From Clostridium transplantifaecale (GTDB lineage Bacteria > Bacillota > Clostridia > Lachnospirales > Lachnospiraceae), in NCBI RefSeq assembly GCF_900626075.1, contig NZ_UYZY01000008.1, positions 186,001 to 250,000 of the forward strand: a stretch of DNA of 64,000 nt, written 5' to 3'. The position numbers and the translations under genes were made by a program. The notes below the pieces were generated by a model that did no database searches, was not told the origin of the DNA, and worked only from the letters and a program-made list of their open reading frames with translations. Shown here one piece after another: positions 50,961 through 59,758 of this stretch. Position 1 is the stretch's first letter; each line of letters opens with the position of its first letter.

Positions 50961-51603
50961 GAAACTCAGAATATTAAACTACGCCCTTGCCGTGTTGGGC
51001 ATTCTCATAACGGCCGCCCTGTATCCGTGGCTTCCAGATAAGATTCCCACAAACTGGGGATATAACGGTACCGTAACCTATAGCCCAAAAACAACCATCT
51101 GGCTATGCTGCGGCCTGCTCCCGTTCCTTGCCTTTTTATTTGACTATATGCCTAAAATTGATCCCCGCAAAAGGAACTATTTAAAATTTGCGCCATATTA
51201 CGACTCCTTCTGTATTTTCATGCAGTTTTTTCTGCTTGTGATGCTGGGAATCACACTGAGCGAATCATTCTTTCCCGGCCATATTTCGGTAGGCAGAATT
51301 GTTACGATCATTGTTGGAATCCTCTTCATGTTCCTGGGCAACGTCCTGCCAAAGACAAGGAGTAATTTCTACATGGGGATCAAAACGCCCTGGACCTTAT
51401 CTGACGATGAAATCTGGAGAAAAACCCACCGGCTGGGAGGCAAGACCATGTTTGCGGCCGGGGCCCTGTCTTTGATTTTCGGCTGGTCCATGACCGATCA
51501 CCGCGGTAAATATATTATCATGGCTCTCCTGCTGGGCAGTATGGCGATTCCCTGTATTATGTCATACGTCTGGTGGCGCCAAAAGGCAGAAAAATCTGAT
51601 TAA
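50950..51603 (+). CDS. sdpI: SdpI-family membrane immunity/signalling protein
   Basis: A 217-residue, six-helix membrane protein with the DUF1648-type start (YPWLPDKIPTNWGYNGTVTY, about 24-43) and the SdpI signature NFYMGIKTPWTLSDDEIWRKTHRLGGK (about 136-162). It probably detects or resists an SdpC-like peptide toxin and controls SdpR by membrane sequestration. Overlap with sdpR indicates coupling. A strong terminator follows. Confidence 0.92.
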   Translation: MKNKKLRILNYALAVLGILITAALYPWLPDKIPTNWGYNGTVTYSPKTTIWLCCGLLPFLAFLFDYMPKIDPRKRNYLKFAPYYDSFCIFMQFFLLVMLGITLSESFFPGHISVGRIVTIIVGILFMFLGNVLPKTRSNFYMGIKTPWTLSDDEIWRKTHRLGGKTMFAAGALSLIFGWSMTDHRGKYIIMALLLGSMAIPCIMSYVWWRQKAEKSD

Positions 51604-51626
51604 AACATAAATCTGAACAAATCATT

Positions 51627-51676
51627 AAAAAGAAGCCCTTCGGAATCTTGATATCAAATCCGAAGGGCTTCTTTTT
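51627..51676. terminator. Bidirectional terminator between sdpI and the symporter gene
   Basis: An 18-bp perfect stem (51627-51644 with 51659-51676) with A and T tails on both sides, between convergent genes. Confidence 0.92.
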
Positions 51677-51687
51677 GTCTGCCGTCC

Positions 51688-53052
51688 TTACTGATTTACA
51701 AGCTCTTTTTTCTGTGTAAAAAGACTGACGGCAACATAGATAATCAGCGACGGAATAAACGGCGTCAGTGAAACATACGGAACCGGCACGCCGAACTTGG
51801 ACAGTAATACAACGGCAACGCCGCCCAGCGCTCCTGCAACCGCCCCTTCCTTGGTTCCTTTCTTCCAATACAGAGCGCCGAGAACCATTACCAGGGATCC
51901 TGCATTCTGGAGCGAATATGCGGACGAAAGCAGGGAAATGATGTTAGAAAACTGCAGAGAAATAATGAGGCCGCAGATTCCAACGGCAAAGGTAACTGCC
52001 ACCGTAATTTTACTGAGCTTCTTCTCATCCGCCTTCGGGTTGATAATGCCTGCATAGATATCATGAACCAAGTTTGCAGAGATGTTCAGTATAATAATAT
52101 CCACGGTCGACATGACCGCTGCCAGAATTGCCGCAAGCATAAGGCCTGCCAGAATAGGAGGACATGCATCCAGAACTACCATAAACAAGATGGAAGCGCT
52201 CTCCGCATCCGGAAAAAGTGCTTTCCCGTACATACCGATAATAACGGGAATAACGACAAAAGGCAGTGAGGCAACGGCGCCGATAATCGGCGCCCAGAAC
52301 GCAGTTTTCTCATCTTTACATGATGCATTTCTCTGGAAAGACGGGCCGGAAATTAAACCGATTAAAGCGCTGGGCGCCAGCATCATTAAGAAAGTTTCCG
52401 TGTCAAATGGAACCGCCTCGAAATTACTTGGAGGAAGCGCTGCCGAAATCGTGTCAAATCCTCCTTTCATTGCAATGGTAATAATACAGAAGCATGCTCC
52501 GAACAGCATTACGATAGCCTGAATGGAGTCGGTCATAACAACGCCCCACATTCCGGAGAATCCACAGTAAAGAATAACAACTACACCAAGTAAAATAATA
52601 CCGAGCTTGGGGTTCAGTCCCAGAGAGCTGAAAAGCGCCGCGCCGGCCAGGAATTGGGAAGCCATGATTCCAAGGCTGCATGAGATTGCAAGCAGCGCGA
52701 TAATAACTGCCGCTGTTTTACTGTTGTAACGGTTCATGATTAACTGGGGAATTGTAATGACACCCCTGCGGTGAAGCGCCTTTGACATAACTAAGCCGAA
52801 AAGCACCAGTGACAGTACGGAACCAATGCCAAACCACAGGCCTCCGATACCGTAATTAAAACCATTTTGGGCGCCGCCCACGAAAACCCCGTTTCCTACG
52901 GTTGAGCCCAAATAGGCACATGCCATAAGAAATAATCCGTTTTTTCCGCCGGCGGTAAGGTAATCATTCATAGACTGGGACTTTTTACCCTTAAAGCCGA
53001 TATATAGCATACCAGCCATATAAACTACTAAAACAGCAATGATAATAGTCAT
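51688..53052 (-). CDS. Sodium:solute symporter family protein
   Basis: A 454-residue SSS-family (LeuT-fold) transporter with about thirteen helices. GSTVGNGVFVGGAQNGFNYG and GIGSVLSLVLFG mark the first helices; FSGMWGVVMTDSIQAIVMLFG is the family signature in the middle. Substrate unknown. GAGGGGG precedes the ATG. It follows the flavin reductase after 81 bases on the same strand, so it may import that enzyme's substrate. Confidence 0.93.
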   Translation of the reverse strand: MTIIIAVLVVYMAGMLYIGFKGKKSQSMNDYLTAGGKNGLFLMACAYLGSTVGNGVFVGGAQNGFNYGIGGLWFGIGSVLSLVLFGLVMSKALHRRGVITIPQLIMNRYNSKTAAVIIALLAISCSLGIMASQFLAGAALFSSLGLNPKLGIILLGVVVILYCGFSGMWGVVMTDSIQAIVMLFGACFCIITIAMKGGFDTISAALPPSNFEAVPFDTETFLMMLAPSALIGLISGPSFQRNASCKDEKTAFWAPIIGAVASLPFVVIPVIIGMYGKALFPDAESASILFMVVLDACPPILAGLMLAAILAAVMSTVDIIILNISANLVHDIYAGIINPKADEKKLSKITVAVTFAVGICGLIISLQFSNIISLLSSAYSLQNAGSLVMVLGALYWKKGTKEGAVAGALGGVAVVLLSKFGVPVPYVSLTPFIPSLIIYVAVSLFTQKKELVNQ

Positions 53053-53133
53053 ATTTTACCCCCTCTGTCGTGATAATATCTTCCACAGTTCCCGGAACGT
53101 ATCGGGAAAATCATTCCTGATACGTTCTAAGCG

Positions 53134-55104
53134 TTAATCAATCGAATACCCCGCACAATAGCCGCTTCTCACAGCCTCCATAATACGGGCAGTGCGCTCG
53201 CAGTCACCGATAATCCGCAGATCAAGGACAAGTTTATCCCACTCACTGAACATGTCGTTGTCCTCGGTCATACCTGTCGCAATCAGGACCGTATCGGCGG
53301 ACAGCAGTTTTTCCTTTCCATCCGGGCCTGCCACCAATACACCGTCATCAAGGATTTCTTTTACCTGCGTGCTGCTCATGGCTGTTATATTAGGCTCTCC
53401 GGCAATTACACGGAGCAGGTGTTTCCAGTATACAAAGTGCGCCTCACGGGCAAGCTCAGGCTGCACTTCTACGATCGTAACCTCGTGTCCCTTTGCGGCA
53501 AGAGCAAGGGCCTCCTCACATCCAGCCTGTCCTCCGCCGATAATCACTACATTCTTCCCCGGCCTCAGCTCTTTCTTAAACAGGTCGGTGACGGAATGAA
53601 CGATAGGCAGGTTCACGCCCGGGATCGGAGGAATCACGGGAACTGCGCCGCAGGCGGCAATCAGGACGTCCGGGTTTTCCGTTTTTATAAGCTCTGCCGT
53701 AACCGGTGTATTCAGCCTGATTTCCAGGTTTTCCGCCTGCTCTACGTTGGCAATAATACCCTTGCGGTATGCAACCAGATCGCTCTTAAACGGAATACCG
53801 TCCGCATAGTACAGATTGGCGCCCAGGCGGTCCGACTTTTCAAACAAGGTGACCTGATGCCCCTTGCGTGCCGCCGTCAGCGCCGCCTCCATGCCGCCGG
53901 GACCGCCGCCTGCAACCATGACCTTCTTTACCGTATCCGGCGGGGTCTGGTGATGGCTTGTCTCAAATTCACGGCCCAGGGTCGGATTAACCGAACAGCG
54001 CAGCGTACCGGAAGAGAAGGGTACATGGGGAATAAAACCGACACTGTTGCAGGACGAACAGCGCATGCAGTGCACGATTGTATCGGCATGTCCGGTGCGT
54101 GCTTTTTTCGGGAAGTCGGGATCTGCCAGAAATGCCCGGGCAGCGACAACGATGTCGGCTTTTCCTTTTGCAAGGACATCTTCCATGATATCCGGGTCAT
54201 TCAGGCCTCCGACGACTGCGACCACTGCATGCTTACAGACTTTTTTCACGGCTTCGGAGATATGGGTGTTACATCCTCTGGGCGTAAAAACCGTCGGGAA
54301 CATACGGCAGGCTGTGTCGGTAAGATGGAAGGTCCCGGCAGAAATATGGATAATATCTACTTTATCATCCAGCATTTTTGCCAGCTCTACGGTATCCTCT
54401 TTAGTGAGCCCGCCGTCCACGGCCTCCTCTCCGCTGACACGGACTTCCAGTATCATCCTGCTGCCGCATTTCTGCCGGATACGGTCGATGACCATAAGTG
54501 GGAAACGCGCCCTGTTTTCAAGGCTTCCTCCGTATTCATCCGTACGGTGGTTGTCCAGGTTGGATAAAAATTGGGAAAGCAGCCAGCCGTGGCCAAGATG
54601 GATATTTATAATGTCAATTCCTGCATATTGAGCCATATAAGCGGCGTATGCGTATTTATCGGCCGTCTCATTCATCATTGCCTCATCCATTGCTATGACG
54701 GATGCTCCGTAAAGATTAGTCATATCACATGGGCCGATGATTTTAGATTCAGAAGGAATATAATCGGGATGTGCACGGTTACCGGAATGAACCAGCTCCA
54801 CAGAGGCCAGGGCGCCCCACAGATGGATTGCGTCGATAGCGCCTGCCAGGGAGGGAAGGATCACAGGGTGGTCTAAATGTGAGTCATAGGGATGACAAAT
54901 ATCTACCCTGGAATCTACACCGGCTTCACCCATTGCAACAATGCCGGCTCCGCCCCTTGCAATGCTGCTGAAAAACTCCTGGGCCTGCCGCGTATATCTG
55001 GGGATCTCTCCCCTGTGGCTCATAGGTGCGCTTGCAATACGGTTGCGCACCCGTCTCCCATTAATCGTGATAGGGGAAAACAAATGTGGATAATCACAAG
55101 ACAT
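53134..55104 (-). CDS. NADH:flavin oxidoreductase / 2,4-dienoyl-CoA reductase-type (Old Yellow Enzyme) protein
   Basis: A 656-residue multi-domain reductase like FadH, BaiCD and BaiH: FMN TIM barrel (about 1-335; starts LFSPITINGRRVRNRIASAPM), a 4Fe-4S site (CMRCSSC and a following Cys in LRCSVNP, about 341-372), then FAD and NAD domains with GGGPGGMEAALTAA and GGGQAGCEEALALAA. It would reduce an activated C=C bond (dienoate, steroid or aryl-acrylate). ATG 55104 has GGAAGG upstream. A symporter follows and a LysR regulator is divergent, suggesting a substrate-induced uptake-and-reduction unit. Confidence 0.93.
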   Translation of the reverse strand: MSCDYPHLFSPITINGRRVRNRIASAPMSHRGEIPRYTRQAQEFFSSIARGGAGIVAMGEAGVDSRVDICHPYDSHLDHPVILPSLAGAIDAIHLWGALASVELVHSGNRAHPDYIPSESKIIGPCDMTNLYGASVIAMDEAMMNETADKYAYAAYMAQYAGIDIINIHLGHGWLLSQFLSNLDNHRTDEYGGSLENRARFPLMVIDRIRQKCGSRMILEVRVSGEEAVDGGLTKEDTVELAKMLDDKVDIIHISAGTFHLTDTACRMFPTVFTPRGCNTHISEAVKKVCKHAVVAVVGGLNDPDIMEDVLAKGKADIVVAARAFLADPDFPKKARTGHADTIVHCMRCSSCNSVGFIPHVPFSSGTLRCSVNPTLGREFETSHHQTPPDTVKKVMVAGGGPGGMEAALTAARKGHQVTLFEKSDRLGANLYYADGIPFKSDLVAYRKGIIANVEQAENLEIRLNTPVTAELIKTENPDVLIAACGAVPVIPPIPGVNLPIVHSVTDLFKKELRPGKNVVIIGGGQAGCEEALALAAKGHEVTIVEVQPELAREAHFVYWKHLLRVIAGEPNITAMSSTQVKEILDDGVLVAGPDGKEKLLSADTVLIATGMTEDNDMFSEWDKLVLDLRIIGDCERTARIMEAVRSGYCAGYSID

Positions 55105-55357
55105 AATCTTTTCCTTCCGCAACTATTCAGTTTCTCTGCAGTTACCTCTTCGTCGAGTATTTGCTCCTGAATAGTTACTTCCTTTCTTTAGAATGTTTTT
55201 TGTGCATTTTCACAAAAATCAAATTGGCTGCGCGCACCTTTTTGTATTGTTATTATAAAAAATCTTTGCTACAATGTAAAAGATCAATAAATTTGCGCTG
55301 GTCATAACAATAACTTATACCATGTTAAAAATACTCTTTTGGGGAAAGGAGTAGTTC

Positions 55358-56272
55358 ATGAACACACAGCAGATGAAAGTTTTTGTCGCCATAGCAGAAA
55401 ACAAAAATATCACCCAGGCCGCAGGGAAACTTTTTCTCTCCCAGCCGGCTCTTTCCCGGCAATTGACGCTCTTAGAGGAGGAACTGGGGTGTCAGCTGGT
55501 CGTCCGCACCAACCATGGTGTAGATTTGACTCCCGCCGGTGAAGTCCTGTACAAAAAGAGTAAGAAAATACAGGAAGAGCTGCTTCATACGGTGGAGGCA
55601 GTGCGTGAAGCGGCATCCGGAGTCCACGGACAGATTAATGTCGGAACAATCTATACAGATTTCCCGCATCTGAGTCCGTATCTGGCGGATTTCCGAAAGC
55701 AGTACCCCCATATTATGATTAGAATTACGCCCCAGGTGCCGAGCCAATTGTTAGAACAGCTGGCACAGGGGACCGTCCATGTTGTCTGCCTGCGTCTCCC
55801 CATGTCTGATATCAAAAACTGGCCCTATATCCCACTAAGCAAAGAAAAATCAATGCTTGCAATCCATGAAACCATGGATCCCTGTCCGGATCAGCAGGAG
55901 ATTCCCATCGAACGGCTGCGCGGAATCCCGTTTTGCTCCGGCACAAACGTAGACCGGGAACGTCATATCTGGGATTATGCAAATTTATTGCAGGAAGAAT
56001 GCCGCCTGCACGGTTTTGAACTGAATATGGCATTCGAATGCAGCGGCGTCATGAGCCGGATTATGCTCACCTCCGCGGGGCTGGCCGCCTGCTTTATCCC
56101 GGCAGAGATTATCAAGCTGTTTGACTGCAGGCGGATCCATCTGAAGGAGATAGCAGGAGTAACGGTAGAGACGATCCCAATTATCGCCTGGAACGACCGC
56201 ACCTATATGAGCAGGCCGCTGCAGCTTTTCCTGGAGTATTTCCATAAACTTCAGGCCGGGCGGGAAGAGTAA
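55358..56272 (+). CDS. LysR-family transcriptional regulator
   Basis: A 304-residue LysR protein: N-terminal HTH (MNTQQMKVFVAIAENKNITQAAGKLFLSQPALSRQLTLLEEELG) and a periplasmic-binding-like effector domain (about 90-295). AAGGAG lies 7 bases before the ATG. It is divergent from the reductase and symporter genes across a 250-base AT-rich region, and so is their likely regulator, with the enzyme's substrate or a related compound as effector. Confidence 0.95.
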   Translation: MNTQQMKVFVAIAENKNITQAAGKLFLSQPALSRQLTLLEEELGCQLVVRTNHGVDLTPAGEVLYKKSKKIQEELLHTVEAVREAASGVHGQINVGTIYTDFPHLSPYLADFRKQYPHIMIRITPQVPSQLLEQLAQGTVHVVCLRLPMSDIKNWPYIPLSKEKSMLAIHETMDPCPDQQEIPIERLRGIPFCSGTNVDRERHIWDYANLLQEECRLHGFELNMAFECSGVMSRIMLTSAGLAACFIPAEIIKLFDCRRIHLKEIAGVTVETIPIIAWNDRTYMSRPLQLFLEYFHKLQAGREE

Positions 56273-56280
56273 CAAAGTGA

Positions 56281-56333
56281 GCAAAAAAGTGCCGGTTTCG
56301 CATTTACAGTCTGCGAAACCGGCACTTTTTTGC
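56281..56333. terminator. Bidirectional terminator between lysR and the efflux gene
   Basis: A 22-bp perfect stem (56281-56302 with 56312-56333) around a 9-base loop, with TTTTTT in one arm and AAAAAA in the other, between convergent genes. Confidence 0.93.
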
Positions 56334-56347
56334 ACCTCTTCAGGGAC

Positions 56348-57625
56348 TTACTCCCTGCTTTTTTTCCTGTTTGCCGCCAATGCACAAATCGTGATCAGGA
56401 TGATCGCGATTCCTGTGACTAAAAACCACATATGCACGCCTATTTTCTCAGCCGCAGGGCTGGCAACCAACAGGCCGACCGGCATTGCCAGGGAACCGGC
56501 CATTCCCAGAAGCGAAAAGGCCCGGCCCATTTTTTCCGGCGCTATCGTCTCCTGCATATAGGCTACGATAGGAATGCTGTGTATATTGCCGCTAGCTCCC
56601 AGCAGACCGCAAAAGAAGGTGAACATCCACCATCCCCACATGGTCGGCGGGGTAAGGCCGCACAGGGCCGACATGATTCCGATTGCAAAGAGGCCGATGT
56701 AAGCCGTCTTTATCTTATCCTTTACCTCAATTACACTTCCCAGAAGTACGGCGGAACCCATCATTCCAACTGCGAACGACAATTCCACTGCGCTGGCATG
56801 CCAGGCACCCAGATTAAAGTAGCTGCTGGTCATCAGCGGATAGAAGGAGGACAGCGGAAGGAAAAAAATCATGCTGAATGTCTGAGCAGCCATAAGAATC
56901 AGAAGCTTAGGATCTTCCAGATAAACCTCCGCTCCCTCTTTAAGCTCTCTGAAAAATTTTCCTTTTTCCCCGTTTTTTTTCTCTCCATTTCCACTCTCCT
57001 CCCCTGCTTTTGCAACAGGAGGTATTTTAACTGCTCCGAGGAGCAGACTGGCAATGACCGCTCCCAGCGTATCCGTAAGCAGCACAAGAGGCATCGGCAG
57101 TGCGGCAAAAAGCGCCGCTCCCAATACCGGCCCCAGCATAAAGGCTCCTGACTGCATAAACTGACTCCAGCCGTTGGCCTTTACAAGGCTCCCGGAGGGC
57201 ACCAGCTGAGGAATAATTGCCCTGATGGACGGCTGATGAAAGGTGTCTCCGATTCCCCTTAAAAAGAGGACCAGGATTGCATATTCGCAGGGAACGTCAT
57301 AATTCCACATGAACCATGCAAAGACCATGGCAGACAATCCGATAAACAGATCCGCGCAGATACAGACCGCCTTCCGGTTAAAACGGTCCGCCAGCACTCC
57401 TGCCACAGGACTTAAAAACGTCATCGGCAGAAAAGCCGCCAGTCCTGAAATTCCAAGCATCATCGGTGACTGTGTCTCACTGGCCAGCCACCAGATAAGC
57501 GCAAACTGTACAGCCGAACTGCCAATCAGCGAAACCGTCTGCCCCGCTGTAATTGTAAAGAAACGCTGTTTCCATTTGTTGCTGCTGTTATATTCGTCAC
57601 TATTCCTGTTATTTTTTTCTGTCAT
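56348..57625 (-). CDS. MFS efflux transporter, MefA/EntS-like (MFS_3)
   Basis: A 425-residue drug-efflux-type permease with twelve helices: WKQRFFTITAGQTVSLIGSSAVQFALIWWL at the start and SPVAGVLADRFNRKAVCICADL as the MFS loop 2-3 motif. This is the group of macrolide exporters (Mef) and siderophore exporters. GGAGA lies 7 bases before the ATG at 57625; the open frame continues 82 codons upstream over a terminator and is rejected. The leader holds a promoter, an RLR-ending mini-peptide and a terminator, which points to antibiotic-inducible attenuation and favours macrolide export. Confidence 0.9.
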   Translation of the reverse strand: MTEKNNRNSDEYNSSNKWKQRFFTITAGQTVSLIGSSAVQFALIWWLASETQSPMMLGISGLAAFLPMTFLSPVAGVLADRFNRKAVCICADLFIGLSAMVFAWFMWNYDVPCEYAILVLFLRGIGDTFHQPSIRAIIPQLVPSGSLVKANGWSQFMQSGAFMLGPVLGAALFAALPMPLVLLTDTLGAVIASLLLGAVKIPPVAKAGEESGNGEKKNGEKGKFFRELKEGAEVYLEDPKLLILMAAQTFSMIFFLPLSSFYPLMTSSYFNLGAWHASAVELSFAVGMMGSAVLLGSVIEVKDKIKTAYIGLFAIGIMSALCGLTPPTMWGWWMFTFFCGLLGASGNIHSIPIVAYMQETIAPEKMGRAFSLLGMAGSLAMPVGLLVASPAAEKIGVHMWFLVTGIAIILITICALAANRKKSRE

Positions 57626-57710
57626 ATTAAAATCTCCATAATCATATCTGTTGTCAGTTCCACTCTCTAACTGACATCCTTCCCCACTTTTCCGCTCTGA
57701 AATGACGGCA

Positions 57711-57744
57711 TTAAAAAAGCAGGATCCCCTCAAAGGTTTCCTGC
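57711..57744 (-). terminator. Attenuator terminator upstream of the efflux gene
   Basis: GCAGGA pairs with TCCTGC over a 14-base loop and is followed on the minus strand by TTTTTTAAT, about 90 bases before the efflux start. Upstream, AGGTTT and TCTTG in the leader could pair with CAGGAAACCT of the terminator's left side to form an antiterminator (inference). Confidence 0.65.
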
Positions 57745-57976
57745 CTGAATATACAGATATTAAAAAGCGGCCGATCAGACCCGTAAAGCCACCGAACAAT
57801 CCCACGATATATCGGACAAGCAACCGCGCATCACAGTCTGCGCGTCTGCCGCAGTTCCGGTAGACTTCCATCCAGGGTATCCGGAATACCCCTCCGAAAT
57901 GGTCTATAACTTTTTATTCATCCGCAAAACAGGTACAAGAAAAAAACCTCCGAAAAATCAGGATTCAGTTATTTTC

Positions 57977-58003
57977 TCATCTTAAACGGATAGAATAAAT
58001 CAT
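57977..58003 (-). CDS. Eight-residue leader peptide MIYSIRLR, likely macrolide-sensing arrest peptide
   Basis: A short frame ATG...TGA encodes MIYSIRLR, with GGGAGG 6 bases before the ATG and a consensus promoter right upstream. Its end matches the Arg-x-Arg/Lys pattern of macrolide arrest peptides; the ErmDL leader is MTHSMRLR. Macrolide-bound ribosomes are known to stall on such motifs, and a stall would change the leader fold and let transcription pass the terminator at 57711-57744 into the efflux gene. The stop directly follows RLR. Identification rests on motif, spacing and context. Confidence 0.75.
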   Translation of the reverse strand: MIYSIRLR

Positions 58004-58033
58004 TATATACCTCCCTCTGTCAAAACTGTATCC

Positions 58034-58062
58034 AGTATATCAGAGTCCCTGTTCCTTGTCAA
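58034..58062 (-). promoter_or_regulatory. Sigma-A promoter of the efflux leader
   Basis: TTGACA and TATACT on the minus strand with a 17-base spacer, immediately after the stop codon of the sce7726-like gene and about 25 bases before the leader-peptide start site. Confidence 0.85.
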
Positions 58063-58067
58063 TCCTG

Positions 58068-58685
58068 TTACTTTCCCAATTCTGATTCCCGGTACGCCTC
58101 TAATTCCTCATCCCACAATGTATAGTCCCGCTCAAATAATTCCTCGCATATCTGCGGTTTTAAATCTTCCCACTGCATCTTTTCAAGCAGCTTCTGCCGG
58201 ACGAATTTCTTACTCTTGCGTTTATATGCGGGCAGATGGTTGGATGCGAGCAGACTCTGGAGTTCCGGGCGCCAGAGCAGTGTAATCTGATGCTCCTTCT
58301 TCATTTTCGGATTGGGTGATGCTGGTTTTTTCTCGCTGATGACAATTTCATGCCCCTTTGCCTCCACAACGAGAATCCCCCACCAGGCCGGAATATGTTC
58401 TTCCACATGTTTTTCATGGGATTTACCGATGACCACATAGTTTTCGTCACAAAATTTATCGTAATCCCGGATCTGTCTCTTCAGACGCTCGTATGTATCA
58501 GCATCACTCTTAATCTCGAGGCCAACCAGACGGCTCTCCGTCAGCATAATAATATCGGCCCTGGATCTCCCCATTATCTTTTCTTCAAACATCCTGGTCT
58601 TTCCAAAACGCTCCTCCAGATAATCAAAAAGCGGTTCGCGGATATCTCTGTCATAGAGCACTGCATTTATTATCTCTGTTTCCAT
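58068..58685 (-). CDS. sce7726-family protein (PD-(D/E)XK nuclease-like)
   Basis: A 205-residue protein with the sce7726 pattern: GRSRADIIMLTESRLVGLEIKSDADTYERL, giving Asp44, Glu57 and Lys59 as the nuclease-like D-ExK triad, then QIRDYDKFCDENYVVIG. Such proteins resemble MmcB and restriction endonucleases; their role in the cell is not clear. The start at ATG 58685 follows GAAGGA; the frame begins six codons earlier at a TTG. It stands alone, with no methylase or phage gene nearby. Confidence 0.82.
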   Translation of the reverse strand: METEIINAVLYDRDIREPLFDYLEERFGKTRMFEEKIMGRSRADIIMLTESRLVGLEIKSDADTYERLKRQIRDYDKFCDENYVVIGKSHEKHVEEHIPAWWGILVVEAKGHEIVISEKKPASPNPKMKKEHQITLLWRPELQSLLASNHLPAYKRKSKKFVRQKLLEKMQWEDLKPQICEELFERDYTLWDEELEAYRESELGK

Positions 58686-58819
58686 ACTGATTATTTCCTT
58701 CAATGATCGGCGTACTTTGCCCCGTTGCCAAAGGGGCAGCCTGTCTGATTCAATATCCGGCGGGAACGCTCCGTTGGTCCCGCCGCCGATCTCGAGTATA
58801 GCAAACCTGTTTTAAGTCG

Positions 58820-59758
58820 TCAATCATGCAGCTTATATTCTTCCCCATTTATAACAACCGCCTCCATCCCACTGGAATCCAGCGCCGATGAAAATTCAAT
58901 TGTCATCCTGCTGCCCTCACCGTCCGACCATGAAAATGAAATTCCTGAAACGATATCATTCTCATCCGTGCCGTTCACTTTATCATAGAGCCGCAGTACA
59001 CGGCCGTCTTTCATCTTCAGCAGGATTTCCTCCGCCGGGCAGTCCTCCCGTTCGGAAATGGAATTGTCCATATACAGAGTAAAACCCATGCCGGAAATTT
59101 TTGCTTCTAAGCATTCCGGTATTTTTATATCATCCAATACAATTTCACTGATAGCCGACGGCTCTCCAATCATAAATTCCCCTATCGTTTCGGAACTGTA
59201 ACCCCCCTTTTCCCTGTCCCAGACGAGAAGCTTGGCTGATGAACTCTGTTCCCCTGACTCTCCCAGATTCATTCTGACGGAAACCTCCACAGAACCGTCT
59301 TCCCTGTCTTTCAGCTTTGTCTCTGACGATTCGGCCGATAATACACCAAATATAATCTGTCTGAGCAGGCCGTCGCTGTCAATTGCACTTCCATCCAGGG
59401 ACGACACCCCGAATTTTGCCAGCAGGATCCTCTCAGTATAGCTGTATCCCTCAAGTACAATTTCCATGTTTTTATAGGTGATTTTCTGATCGGATACCAG
59501 TACATATGTATTGTTGATTTCTTCCGTTACCGGCTCATCGCCGTTGTCAAAGAAAGAGCGGAAAAAACGGATCGGACCCTCACCCGTCATGGCATAGGCC
59601 GCCGTTGCCGCAAACATCATAATCGCCGTCGCCGCAATACACGCCAGGATTGGTTTGCGAAGTTGCCTGTGCTGCCTCCGCCCTTCCGGCTGCATCTGCC
59701 CCGCATTTAAAGCATGCAGCTTTGAAAAAGTTTTCTTATATAAGTCACTGTTCTTCAT
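58820..59758 (-). CDS. Membrane-anchored anti-sigma factor (DUF4179-like)
   Basis: A 312-residue protein: short cytoplasmic N-terminus (1-34, with KLHALNAGQM), one membrane helix (about 36-57, LACIAATAIMMFAATAAYAM) and a large extracellular region beginning with a DUF4179-type domain (about 80-180) and further beta-rich sequence. It overlaps the ECF sigma gene by 14 bases, so it almost certainly holds that sigma factor in check. The signal it senses is unknown. AGGAGG precedes the ATG. Confidence 0.85.
   Translation of the reverse strand: MKNSDLYKKTFSKLHALNAGQMQPEGRRQHRQLRKPILACIAATAIMMFAATAAYAMTGEGPIRFFRSFFDNGDEPVTEEINNTYVLVSDQKITYKNMEIVLEGYSYTERILLAKFGVSSLDGSAIDSDGLLRQIIFGVLSAESSETKLKDREDGSVEVSVRMNLGESGEQSSSAKLLVWDREKGGYSSETIGEFMIGEPSAISEIVLDDIKIPECLEAKISGMGFTLYMDNSISEREDCPAEEILLKMKDGRVLRLYDKVNGTDENDIVSGISFSWSDGEGSRMTIEFSSALDSSGMEAVVINGEEYKLHD

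Noticed and set aside
53419-54567. 382-codon open frame on the plus strand
   Set aside because: It is antisense to the clearly coding ene-reductase, encodes no recognisable family and has no ribosome site; it is a shadow of a high-GC third-position gene.
57626-57871. N-terminal extension of the efflux protein
   Set aside because: The frame is open upstream but crosses the attenuator terminator; a good ribosome site lies before the ATG at 57625.
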